From contig JAKSSA010000011.1 in assembly GCA_024403335.1 (NCBI GenBank), positions 1 through 44,798 on the forward strand: 44,798 nt of DNA, written 5' to 3'. The stretch comes from Lachnospiraceae bacterium. Lineage in GTDB: Bacteria > Bacillota > Clostridia > Lachnospirales > Lachnospiraceae. This document shows, piece by piece, positions 36,789 to 44,747 of this stretch (positions within the stretch are counted from its first letter, which is position 1; every line of letters starts with the position of its first letter). The notes beneath the pieces were generated by a model. The model saw only the letters and a program-made list of their open reading frames with translations. It was not told the DNA's origin and searched no databases. Position numbers and translations under genes: made by a program.

Positions 36789-37793
36789 TCAATTTTCAGA
36801 AACAAAACCTGCAGCATCGATTTCTTCTTTTGTATAACCAAACTCAAGAATTTGTTCTTTCGTCAGCTTGTGATCTAATAAATTGCGTATTATATCAGCC
36901 CTAGCCTCCATCATTGCCTCAGCCTTTACTTCGGCCTTAACTTTTTCCTTGACCTCAGCCTTTACTTCTTTCATAACCTCAGCCTTTACTTCTTCCATAA
37001 CTTCTTCCATAACCTCAGCCTTTACTTCCGGTCTGAGTTCTTCTCTAAGTTTCGGTCTGAGTTCTTCTCTAAGTTCCTCTCTTAAGAACTTTTCATGCGT
37101 TTCATATGTCAAATCCAACTTGTACATCTTCAACACCTCTTCTCTTCTATTGATTAGAAAACCTTTCAGTTTGTTATTCAATATACAAAAATCAACGACT
37201 GATTCTATGATTTCCATCATCTCATCTTCCGTTTTACCTTGATTTTTTATTTGTTCATCCCTGATTCTATCAACAAGAAACATATAATCATCAAGGAATT
37301 TGCAATTTACTTTCAATTTTTCATTAAACCCCTTATTGATATTGTAAAACTTACATATCAGTTCAAGTTGGGGTTCTTCATTGCCTGGTACAAAAGCTTC
37401 TGACAATCTTTGCTCATAATATTCAGGCATTCCTTCTTTTCCATTATAAAATACTATGAAATGCGGTCTTGGAAGAATAATCTTTTTAGTACCATAAATA
37501 TGTTTTCCCTTAATATACTGGTCTATTACCGTTTTGAAATAAATAAGATTTCTTAACGGCATGTTCCCGCATACTGAACTTTGATGTTCATAAAAATTCA
37601 AATTCATATCAATTAAAAATGCCGCATCATTTTTAACCGACAATGATACACCGCCGTCCAAAGTTTTCATCTCAACCATTTCAGGTTCAGTGTAATGTGA
37701 CCCATTAATTGCATTATAAAGTGACAATGCATTCATCGGATCTTCAAGCAACATACAAAAAACATCGCTTTTGTATTCGCGATTATAAGACAT
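36789..37793 (-). CDS. Rpn/PDDEXK-family putative transposase-recombinase
   Basis: A 334-residue protein of the PD-(D/E)XK group common in multiple copies in Lachnospiraceae. YKSDVFCMLLEDPMNALSLY begins the fold, and FLIDMNLNFYEHQSS (59-73) holds the metal-binding aspartate and E-x-Q-type motif. Then PLRNLIYFK and PHFIVFYNGKE are usual for the family. Residues 238-297 are tetrapeptide helical repeats, and the last 35 residues (LTKEQILEFGYTKEEID) are the common tail. Relatives promote RecA-independent recombination as DNA endonucleases. The ATG at 37793 has AAAGGAG upstream, and both lie in a predicted fold-back hairpin. No transposon ends were found, so it may be a solitary gene. Confidence 0.85.
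   Translation of the reverse strand: MSYNREYKSDVFCMLLEDPMNALSLYNAINGSHYTEPEMVEMKTLDGGVSLSVKNDAAFLIDMNLNFYEHQSSVCGNMPLRNLIYFKTVIDQYIKGKHIYGTKKIILPRPHFIVFYNGKEGMPEYYEQRLSEAFVPGNEEPQLELICKFYNINKGFNEKLKVNCKFLDDYMFLVDRIRDEQIKNQGKTEDEMMEIIESVVDFCILNNKLKGFLINRREEVLKMYKLDLTYETHEKFLREELREELRPKLREELRPEVKAEVMEEVMEEVKAEVMKEVKAEVKEKVKAEVKAEAMMEARADIIRNLLDHKLTKEQILEFGYTKEEIDAAGFVSEN
36900..37082 (-). repeat. In-frame 12-bp repeats in the Rpn-like gene
   Basis: About 15 tetrapeptide units (REEL, RPKL, RPEV, KAEV, MEEV, MKEV, KEKV) encode residues 238-297, with CCTCAGCCTTTACTTC-like words repeated on the plus strand. The product should be a long charged helix. Confidence 0.9.
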
Positions 37794-37836
37794 AAATTCT
37801 CCTTTCTGCAGGAGCTATGTCTTATGATACTCCTGC
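37782..37836 (-). promoter_or_regulatory. Fold-back leader covering the ribosome site and start codon of the Rpn-like gene
   Basis: In the leftward mRNA ATCATAAGACAT (37828-37817) pairs with ATGTCTTATAAT (37793-37782), the start codon region, with 11 of 12 pairs. Inner CTCC (814-811 of 37xxx) pairs with the ribosome site GGAG (802-799). A competing 7-bp hairpin, GCAGGAG (37836-37830) with CTCCTGC (37814-37808), uses the same CTCC and would free the ribosome site. This suggests translational control; structure and function are inferred from pairing only. Confidence 0.55.
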
Positions 37837-37977
37837 TTCTAAATTTTTATGGATTAAAAGCATGAATATCTAAGAATAATAAGAATTAAGATGGCATATG
37901 CCAAAGATGTTATGCTTTTGAAATGATTTTAGACTTTAAAAAAATAAAAGTCAAGGAAAAGCATGATACCAGCCAAA

Positions 37978-38011
37978 TAAAAAACCGAGTTGTAAAAATT
38001 TACAACTCAGT
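37978..38011 (-). terminator. Terminator overlapping the end of the kinase gene
   Basis: On the minus strand ACTGAGTTGTAAA pairs with TTTACAACTCGGT, a 12-13 bp stem that includes the stop codon, followed by a run of six T. It ends the PPP phosphatase-kinase transcript. Confidence 0.85.
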
Positions 38012-39161
38012 TCAAATAAGTTAATTCTTTCATCTCTTTTGCTAACTTAAGCAATCTTCTTGCCCTATAATAATTTTCTTCCGGATAACTTACCTTGAAG
38101 ACCTTATTTCCTTCTGCATAATCTGTAAGATATCTAATTCCAAGCTCTAAAGTCATTGAAATTAAACCATATTTTAGTGACTTATATTCTTCTCTCTCAA
38201 GATACTTTCCGATTTCTGATAAATATCCTTCTGAAAATGCCTCTGCCTTTTCCTTGTCAAACTTAACTTTGCTCAAGTCATGTTCATCTCTTGCACCGGT
38301 TCCGGCAATCGAGCGAATTGCATCGCCGTAATCATTTGCTATCAGCCCAGGCATTACCGTATCAAGGTCAATAACTGCTGAATGTTTTCCGGTCTTCCTG
38401 TCTATCAAAACATTGTTAAGTTTTGTATCATTATGCGTAGCTCTTAATGGAATTTGTCCGTTTCTCTGCAGTTTACACAGCTGACACGCATCATCCTCTG
38501 ATTTTAAATATAATGAAAACAAATTCCAGGCCTTGGCTACTGCATTATTTCTTTCTTTTTTCAAATCACTGCTATCACTTTCTCCTATTTCAAACGCAAA
38601 AACATCACAATCATCCGTTTCCCTTGAGCATACCGGAAAACTGCTCCCGTTTTCATTATCCACGCTTAACCCATCGAATATGCGCTTTGCCTCCTCAAAT
38701 CGCTTTTCGGTATCATGAAAGCCTTCCACCGTAGGTTCAAGCCTTTTTACATCAAAATCTAAAAGATTTCTTGCAAATTCACCATATGCCTTTCCCACTT
38801 CCCTGATAATATCCAAATCATCAACAGAGTCATAAGTAATAGCATTTTCAACATATTTATAGCAGCGCCAGTAATTCTGATTATCATCAATGTAAAAATA
38901 ATCTCCATTTTTTGCCTTAAGATAATTTAAGACATTATTCGGATTCTTTTTCTTTAGATGTTCGCTTACGATAACGGCATTTTTTATTACTGCTGCTGAA
39001 TTAGAAAATACATTCCCATTTATACACTGAATGACATATTTTCCGCTTTTACTTTCTGCCAGATAAGTAGAATTTATATGTCCTGAATTCAGCTTAGCGA
39101 CACTAAGCTTGGAAACATCATCTATAAATTGTGATAAAATATAATCAAACATAATATTCAT
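38007..39161 (-). CDS. APH-fold sugar kinase (N-acetylhexosamine 1-kinase-like)
   Basis: A 384-residue aminoglycoside-phosphotransferase-fold kinase. The catalytic loop is THNDTKLNNVLID (D245, N250), followed by AVIDLDTVMPG (metal aspartates D265/D267) and NDYGDAIRS. These match NahK-like kinases that phosphorylate GlcNAc or GalNAc at the anomeric position. Substrate assignment is by resemblance and by its place near a glycoside symporter and a GH5 enzyme. Residues 168-205 (acidic and serine-rich) are an extra loop before the catalytic core. Two starts are possible (39161 and 39152); neither has a ribosome site, and the gene begins seven bases after the phosphatase stop, so translation is probably coupled. 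Confidence 0.78.
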   Translation of the reverse strand: MNIMFDYILSQFIDDVSKLSVAKLNSGHINSTYLAESKSGKYVIQCINGNVFSNSAAVIKNAVIVSEHLKKKNPNNVLNYLKAKNGDYFYIDDNQNYWRCYKYVENAITYDSVDDLDIIREVGKAYGEFARNLLDFDVKRLEPTVEGFHDTEKRFEEAKRIFDGLSVDNENGSSFPVCSRETDDCDVFAFEIGESDSSDLKKERNNAVAKAWNLFSLYLKSEDDACQLCKLQRNGQIPLRATHNDTKLNNVLIDRKTGKHSAVIDLDTVMPGLIANDYGDAIRSIAGTGARDEHDLSKVKFDKEKAEAFSEGYLSEIGKYLEREEYKSLKYGLISMTLELGIRYLTDYAEGNKVFKVSYPEENYYRARRLLKLAKEMKELTYLN

Positions 39162-39168
39162 ACGTTAA

Positions 39169-39855
39169 TTATGCATAAAATTCTTTCATATCCTCAAGTC
39201 TGAGACAGGCAAGACGTCTTGGTTCTACATCCAGATATCCGCTTCCACAATCTATATCTATGAATTCCTTTGTATAAAGAATTCTCACTGACTCTCCACT
39301 TATAGTCATGTCCATTATTTGTCGTGCCAGATTTTCTTCCACAGTCATAAGATATAGAACCGGCGTGTGCCCTATAATCAGTGTCTTATCCGCAAATGGA
39401 TTTTTCTCTCCATTCATAGGACGTCCCCATATCTCGTCATGTAAATTATCACCCGGGAAACCATGAACCAGATAAAATTTTCGTCCATTAACTTCTATAT
39501 CGAAATGAGTAGGAAGCGAATTGATAAAACTCATAAGTTCCTTCTGCTCTGTCTCTGTTAATTTAAGATAAGCATTTTTTGTAGGAGTGTTATTATTTTT
39601 ATTCCATCTTCTAATTTCAATATCTGTTACATCTTCTGCATAATATCGCATAAACATGTGCTCATGATTACCAAGCAACATTTTTATGTTGGGAGTTTTC
39701 ATTATTTCCTGCAAAATAGCGACACCCTCTGGCCCTCTGTCGATTGCATCGCCAATAAAATAAAGTGTGTCATTATCGCTAAAATTTATCAAGTTCAAAA
39801 TAGAATGAAATCTGTCTATTTCACCATGAATATCTGAAATAACATAAGTCGACAT
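39169..39855 (-). CDS. PPP-type metallophosphatase
   Basis: A 228-residue protein of the serine/threonine phosphatase and ApaH superfamily. The three metal motifs are present: DIHG (8-11), GDAIDRGPEG (35-44) and GNHEHMF. The later histidines are in YLVHGFPG and IIGHTPV. It may act on phosphoproteins or on dinucleotide polyphosphates; the sequence does not decide. It precedes the sugar kinase by seven bases on the same transcript. Confidence 0.9.
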   Translation of the reverse strand: MSTYVISDIHGEIDRFHSILNLINFSDNDTLYFIGDAIDRGPEGVAILQEIMKTPNIKMLLGNHEHMFMRYYAEDVTDIEIRRWNKNNNTPTKNAYLKLTETEQKELMSFINSLPTHFDIEVNGRKFYLVHGFPGDNLHDEIWGRPMNGEKNPFADKTLIIGHTPVLYLMTVEENLARQIMDMTISGESVRILYTKEFIDIDCGSGYLDVEPRRLACLRLEDMKEFYA

Positions 39856-39909
39856 ATCAAGCCACCATCATCTTTAATTACTGTATTCTTAGCACGTTTC
39901 AGCTCCTGT

Positions 39910-40386
39910 TTATCGGCTCCTGCTTGCCTTTTCTGCATCAATTGCGATAACAAGCATTAAAACCTCAAGTGCATTTTCAGGTTCAACATTTTCGATGCGA
40001 TATGTATCAGTCATTTTAAGAAGTTCCTTATTAATATCAGCTATCCTTCGATTGCTTCCATCATAGACAGTGTAATTCCATTCACTGAAGCTTCCCTCCA
40101 TATGCCAGTCATGCATATCAAGTGAAAAACTCGGTTTAAAAAAGGTAATTTCTTTTCTGATATTTCCAACATGTGAATTGTGCTTATAAATTTCAAAGGT
40201 AGGTCTCCAAGCCAGAATTTTACGCTTTACCAAGCCTACTTCACTTCCCAAATCGTCAAAAATTCTAAAAGCTGTGCCGCTCATTGAAAATTCGCCCTTT
40301 ACTGAAAATGCTGTCTTCCCGGTTGAATAATAAACATCATATGATGCAAACCACGAAAAAGCTTTCTGCTTAAAATATAAATCCAT
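39910..40386 (-). CDS. LURP-one-related (LOR) family protein
   Basis: A 158-residue soluble beta-rich protein. MDLYFKQKAFSWFASYDVY, then GTAFRIFDDLGSEVGLVKRK, and the W-rich HDWHMEGSFSEWNYTVYD match the LOR/YxjI (Tubby-like) barrel. It ends ALEVLMLVIAIDAEK, the usual buried hydrophobic helix. Members may bind phosphoinositide-like lipids or act as scramblase-like factors, but bacterial roles are unknown. The ATG at 40386 is used because GGGAG lies just upstream; the longer reading at 40434 adds an unrelated aromatic stretch. It lies between the GH5 and phosphatase genes. Confidence 0.82.
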   Translation of the reverse strand: MDLYFKQKAFSWFASYDVYYSTGKTAFSVKGEFSMSGTAFRIFDDLGSEVGLVKRKILAWRPTFEIYKHNSHVGNIRKEITFFKPSFSLDMHDWHMEGSFSEWNYTVYDGSNRRIADINKELLKMTDTYRIENVEPENALEVLMLVIAIDAEKASRSR

Positions 40387-40496
40387 AAAAATCTCCCAAT
40401 AAAAAAACTTATATAGCCGAAAAATATAATCCACGCCTATATAAGCATTATAATCTGATGTTCAGGATAATTCAATATTACAGGATTAGAATAGAA

Positions 40497-41813
40497 TTAA
40501 ATCAGTTCATAACAATAATAAGTCTCTGAAAATGAATATGCATCATACAGCTCTCTTAAGAATTTATCCTGCTTTAAAGCTGCAGCATCTTTCTTTACAA
40601 AGCATCCCCATTCACCAACTAAAACCGGAATTCCAAGTCTGTCAGCAACCTTTTTATGTGTATCAAAAATCACTTTCAGTCTTCCCAAGCATTCTGCGCC
40701 ATAATCTTCTGTATCAACCAGCAGATCATATCCATGCGGAGAGTAAGCACACAAACTGTCTTTTTCTCCATCTGAATTTTCAGGTACTTCTATTCCTGAT
40801 TCTATACCTGCATTCGAAAAATAGTTTGCCTCCAAAAATAATATTGCAGCTTCATCGACTTCACGAATTGCATCCCTCATCTTCTGATAAAAAGCTGAAA
40901 GGATACTGCTATCAAATTCACGAAGCATGCCTCCTATATTTGAAACAATCGCTGCATATGAGCTTTCATCCTTAAATGTATCAAGAAGCTTAAGCTTTTC
41001 TGTATCCTCCATCCACATTCCCATCATGTCTTCAAATCCAAGCTGTTCTCCGTTTGGAAGTTTTGACTTTATTGTCATTAAAAGCTCATATACAAACATG
41101 TCTGATATCTTACCCGGAAATGGCTCATTAAAAAAGTCATAACCAATTACATAAGGCTTGTCCTTGAAAAAATCGGCAATATGCTGCCACATTTTTATAA
41201 ATCTTGTCTGAATACCGGCAAGTTCACTTTCACCAGATGATTTCTTAAATGCCAAATCAGTTATTTCATCTGTTTTTGTGCCATTTTTCACATCCAATTC
41301 TACACAAGTTTTTGCATCTGTCTTTGTATCATTTTTTACATCCACATCTGCACAAATCTTTGCATCTGACCAAAAAGCATCAAAACAATTCTTTACAGCT
41401 TCACTTGTCAGATATGCTTCACTCCAAAGGGGAGTTTTCTCATACTTTTCGCCGCCTGCTAATGTTGCCCATAAAGGAGCACCATCCTCATATTCGCTTG
41501 AAAACAAATCCTGATGCATGTCAAGATAGGTATAAATCCCATGTTCTGCTGCAATTTTCAGCTTTTCATCAACCTTTTTTAAGTATTCATCATCATATTC
41601 GCCTGGTTTAGGTTCGACTGCAGCCCAGAAAATGCCATACCGCACTACATTAAAACCCATTTTTTCAAGCTTGGCAAAATCTTCTTCACCATATTCACCA
41701 ATATATCCGCGTTCTTTCTCCTTGCAAACCATGTTTACACCATGCAAAGAAACACTTTTGCCAAAGCTATCAACAAATTTTCCGTCTTTTATAGTAATTT
41801 TCTTTGTAATCAT
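40497..41813 (-). CDS. Cytoplasmic GH5 glycosidase, endoglycoceramidase-like
   Basis: A 438-residue (beta/alpha)8 hydrolase with no signal peptide. Motifs are SLHGVNMV, FNVVRYGIFWAAVEP, TYLDMHQDLFS (96-105), GYDFFNEPF with acid/base E230, YSPHGYD, and VLVGEWGCF with nucleophile E401. The LDMHQD and DGAPLWAT signatures resemble endoglycoceramidases and related glycosidases of GH5. The true substrate is unknown; an imported glycoside is likely, since the GPH symporter gene overlaps it by four bases (ATGA). Residues 150-198 are an insert with two 16-residue repeats, replacing a short loop. Confidence 0.85.
   Translation of the reverse strand: MITKKITIKDGKFVDSFGKSVSLHGVNMVCKEKERGYIGEYGEEDFAKLEKMGFNVVRYGIFWAAVEPKPGEYDDEYLKKVDEKLKIAAEHGIYTYLDMHQDLFSSEYEDGAPLWATLAGGEKYEKTPLWSEAYLTSEAVKNCFDAFWSDAKICADVDVKNDTKTDAKTCVELDVKNGTKTDEITDLAFKKSSGESELAGIQTRFIKMWQHIADFFKDKPYVIGYDFFNEPFPGKISDMFVYELLMTIKSKLPNGEQLGFEDMMGMWMEDTEKLKLLDTFKDESSYAAIVSNIGGMLREFDSSILSAFYQKMRDAIREVDEAAILFLEANYFSNAGIESGIEVPENSDGEKDSLCAYSPHGYDLLVDTEDYGAECLGRLKVIFDTHKKVADRLGIPVLVGEWGCFVKKDAAALKQDKFLRELYDAYSFSETYYCYELI
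41268..41363 (-). repeat. In-frame 48-bp duplication inside the GH5 gene
   Basis: Residues 151-166 (AKICADVDVKNDTKTD) and 167-182 (AKTCVELDVKNGTKTD) are tandem copies. They sit between the conserved FDAFW and IQTRFIKMWQH segments. Confidence 0.9.
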
Positions 41814-43195
41814 GCATTCTCTCCTCGCCTTGCATTTTTTGAGAAATCTGAAAGTTCTTTCTCCCTCTTCTTACCAATTGGAAACAACAAAAGTGGGATG
41901 AAACCAAGTATACAGAAGCCTATTGGAACTAATGCAGTGCCAATACGAATTCCAAGCTTTGCATACTCTGTTACAGCATTTGCATCATAATTGAAGGCAC
42001 TTAAAATATTGGTAAAAACAAACTCCTGGGAACTTGTTAAAATAGTCGTAAAAAATGCGAATATGCCGTTGATTAAGCCTGTTTTTCTAACTCCCGTAAT
42101 CATTTCATCTTCATCAATCAAAGCACCACCTATGGAAACACAGGCTGTCTGATTTACATTATAACTTAAAACAATCAGCACATATGCAATTGTTGTCATA
42201 ACAATATTCGTTGTAAACCAAAGAATTGCAAATCCCAGAATTGTAGGTATGTAGTTTAACAAAAGAGTGGTTTTACTTCCCTTTTTGTTTATTATGCTGC
42301 TGATAAAAGGAAGGGCAAGTAACATCAAAACACCAGGAACCACATCTGCCAAAGTAGCACCAAGGCCATCTGTTCCTATTACCTTATCTATGTAATAGGT
42401 AAACGGAGTAAAATAATATCCCACAGTTGCGCGTGTGGTAATTAAAAACAAAAACCATAAAAGAAAGGTTTTATTAGTCATTATCTTCCAGGTTTCGCGC
42501 ATTATCGTTTTTCTGTCTGAATGCTCTTCAAAAATGACATTCTCATAATAAGCTTCATTATCTTTAAGCTTTGTTAATGCAAGATAAAGCATGAAAGAAG
42601 AAGCCACTAGAGAAATAACAAATGCAACATAAATCAGATTTCTGTTAATCTGCCCAACCAAAAGGAAAGTCGGAATCAAAGTAACTAAAAAACCGAAAAC
42701 ATTGCCAATATATGTCCTTACTACTTCTGTCTGCACTCTTTCCTCAGTTGATGGTGCTGCTATAAGGAAAAATGAATTATATGAAATATTATAAACAGTA
42801 AAAGCTGTATCAAAAATAACAAGTTCCAGCAAAAGGGCAATCAAAATCGGTATTTCTCCCCACGAAGGCTGTGCAAACATCATTCCGGCAACTGCAATTA
42901 TAAGAACCGGTGCTGTCACTCTCATAAGATAAACATATTTTCCTTTTTTAGGATCATATTTTCTTTTATCAATCAAAACGCCAAACCATGGATCATTAAT
43001 TGCATTCCAAATATTGTAAATAATCAAAATCCATCCTATGTATTTAGCTTCCACACCCAAAACATCCGTATAATACTTTAAAAGAACGTTATGAATCAAA
43101 ATAGATCCTAAATTTCCGGCAGGACCCGGAAGTGCGAGAGCCCCTCTTGTTTCCATAAATTTTCTGAATTTACTTTCCTTCTTTGCTTTCTCCAT
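41810..43195 (-). CDS. GPH-family glycoside/cation symporter
   Basis: A 461-residue membrane protein with about 12 helices. LKYYTDVLGVEAKYIGWILI and NAINDPWFGVLIDKRKY are the loop 2-3 signature of glycoside-pentoside-hexuronide symporters; RVQTEVVRTYIGNVFGF is a further family stretch. It would import a sugar or glycoside with sodium or protons. Its stop overlaps the GH5 start by four bases. AGGGG precedes the ATG. No confident promoter was seen, although the 43-44 bp repeats lie just upstream. Confidence 0.92.
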   Translation of the reverse strand: MEKAKKESKFRKFMETRGALALPGPAGNLGSILIHNVLLKYYTDVLGVEAKYIGWILIIYNIWNAINDPWFGVLIDKRKYDPKKGKYVYLMRVTAPVLIIAVAGMMFAQPSWGEIPILIALLLELVIFDTAFTVYNISYNSFFLIAAPSTEERVQTEVVRTYIGNVFGFLVTLIPTFLLVGQINRNLIYVAFVISLVASSFMLYLALTKLKDNEAYYENVIFEEHSDRKTIMRETWKIMTNKTFLLWFLFLITTRATVGYYFTPFTYYIDKVIGTDGLGATLADVVPGVLMLLALPFISSIINKKGSKTTLLLNYIPTILGFAILWFTTNIVMTTIAYVLIVLSYNVNQTACVSIGGALIDEDEMITGVRKTGLINGIFAFFTTILTSSQEFVFTNILSAFNYDANAVTEYAKLGIRIGTALVPIGFCILGFIPLLLFPIGKKREKELSDFSKNARRGENA

Positions 43196-43287
43196 ATAGC
43201 CCCTTTTCTTCCCCCTAATTAATTCTTACCTAAAAATTTACAATTAAGTTTTTCCCCAAGTTTTTTGTAAATCTACAATTAAATATA

Positions 43288-43493
43288 GCTTGCACATCTG
43301 CTACTAAACCAACTTTCATATTTTCACTAAGTCTCTTTCGCATCTGCTATTAACCTACTTTTATTTGCACTATATCTCTTTCGCATCTGCTATTAAACCT
43401 GCTTTTATTTGCACTATATCTCTTTCGCATCTGCTACTAAGCCTGTTTTTATTTGCACTATATCTCTTTCGCATTTGCTATTAACCTACTTTA
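43288..43493. repeat. 43-44 bp tandem repeat, about 4.7 copies
   Basis: Units starting TCTCTTTCGCATCTGCTATT recur at 43332, 43375, 43419 and 43463, with a partial copy upstream from 43288. Each ends ATTTGCACTATA. The array fills most of the gap 43196-43592. On the minus strand one ORF of 34 codons runs through it without a ribosome site. Between 43196 and 43287 only AT-rich sequence is seen. Confidence 0.93.
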
Positions 43494-43507
43494 TTACAAA
43501 GAACAAC

Positions 43508-43536
43508 AAAAAACCTGTAAGAATTCTCCTACAGGT
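43508..43536 (-). terminator. Terminator of the DUF3810 gene
   Basis: The stem ACCTGTA/TACAGGT (43513-43536) with a ten-base loop is followed on the minus strand by six T. It lies 57 bases after the DUF3810 stop. Confidence 0.82.
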
Positions 43537-43592
43537 AAGTTTAATAAATTATAAATTGCCAATATATTAAATTTATTAGTTTTATATCAAAA

Positions 43593-44747
43593 TTATTGTC
43601 CTGCTCTTTGTTTTCTTCTTGCTGCTAACAGCAAATCTACCACTCTGCCGTAGCTTTTAACTCCATCCTCTTCATCATTCGCTTTCAGATAATTATCATT
43701 TACCTTTTCAGAAACCTGAGATACCTTTTTCTTCTGGTACTGCTTCCAATATTCATTGTTAGCCAAAATATCTCTTATCATACCATCAGAGTATGTACTC
43801 CAAAGCTTTCTATACTCCTCTATATCCACCTCTGCTAAAGCATTTCCTGCGTAGATAAGCGCCATCATAAGTCCTGAATATTGCATTTCCTTACTTTCAC
43901 TTTTCATACATGCAAGATATGAGATGTAATTTGCCTCATCTTCCTTAATAAAGCCTCTCAAATGTGCAAGTTCATGGCACATTGTACTTCCCTTTTTAAA
44001 GTCTGCCGCATTTACATTATAATTTGCTTCCATTGTATAGCAGGTATATATTCCTGTTAAATTAATGTTTGACATAACCTCAGAGAAAACCATGGCCTTA
44101 GGCGTTGCATTGGTGCCTTTGAAAATTGGATATTCCACACTCAAAGCTTTCATTGCCTGCTTTGCTATTTCCTCATATTCATTAAGTGAAAAGGGAAGAG
44201 AAAAAACTCCATTTTCATTTTCGTTTAATTCATTTCTTATCTTCCTAGCGTCTCTTGCTATATCAAGGCACAATTCCGAAAGCTCTTCTTTTGATGATTC
44301 AGTTACTTCCAAACCAAGATGATACTCTAAAGAATATCTGTGATAATTCATTCCACATCCGAGCGCATATACTAAATATCCCACAGAAAGTGCACTTAAA
44401 ATTCCTAAAAACCACGAAAGCAAGCGTTTAAAAATTTCTTTTTTGTTCTTTATTATCCTGATTATTGTAACTGCAAAGTTAATAATAACAAGTATTGGAG
44501 CTAATGCCGTTAGAAACTCTGCCAAAGAAAAAGGAAGGTGGCCTGTTAAAAAAGAAAGTCCGTAAGAAAAAGCCTTGAATATGCGCTGTGCATAGACATA
44601 TTCCGTAAAATAAGCGCTCTTTCTGGCAAGCCACAAGAGAAACACCCCAAACGGAAAACACAGTAAGGTCAAATTCATCTTACGAAGCAATACTTTCTTA
44701 TATGTTATTGTTTTGACTTTTATTTTTTCTTCTTTTACCTTCTTCAT
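43593..44747 (-). CDS. DUF3810 membrane protein with HExxH zinc motif
   Basis: A 384-residue protein. Three membrane segments lie near 25-41, 72-96 and 111-131, followed by GMNYHR, a family marker, and an extracellular domain. HELAH (258-262) and E271 in KEDEANYISY supply a metalloprotease-like zinc site; TGIYTCYTMEANYNVN is the conserved strand before it. A peptidase role is likely from the motif, but no substrate is known. The ATG at 44747 has a weak ribosome site, and a TATAAT-like -10 (44768-44773) lies upstream without a clear -35. A charged tail (from about 335) is not conserved in pattern. Confidence 0.88.
   Translation of the reverse strand: MKKVKEEKIKVKTITYKKVLLRKMNLTLLCFPFGVFLLWLARKSAYFTEYVYAQRIFKAFSYGLSFLTGHLPFSLAEFLTALAPILVIINFAVTIIRIIKNKKEIFKRLLSWFLGILSALSVGYLVYALGCGMNYHRYSLEYHLGLEVTESSKEELSELCLDIARDARKIRNELNENENGVFSLPFSLNEYEEIAKQAMKALSVEYPIFKGTNATPKAMVFSEVMSNINLTGIYTCYTMEANYNVNAADFKKGSTMCHELAHLRGFIKEDEANYISYLACMKSESKEMQYSGLMMALIYAGNALAEVDIEEYRKLWSTYSDGMIRDILANNEYWKQYQKKKVSQVSEKVNDNYLKANDEEDGVKSYGRVVDLLLAARRKQRAGQ

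Noticed and set aside
36884-37242. A serine-rich ORF on the plus strand opposite the Rpn-like gene
   Set aside because: It is the mirror of the tetrapeptide repeats in the real gene and has no ribosome site or family motif.
36705-37836. A complete insertion sequence around the Rpn-like gene
   Set aside because: No matching terminal inverted repeats or target duplication were found; the inverted repeat at 37782-37828 is local to the start, and the 22-bp repeat is on one side only.
43330-43480. A 34-codon ORF running through the 43-44 bp repeats on the minus strand
   Set aside because: There is no ribosome site, and repeat units differ by one base so the frame is not maintained. It looks like chance reading of repeats.
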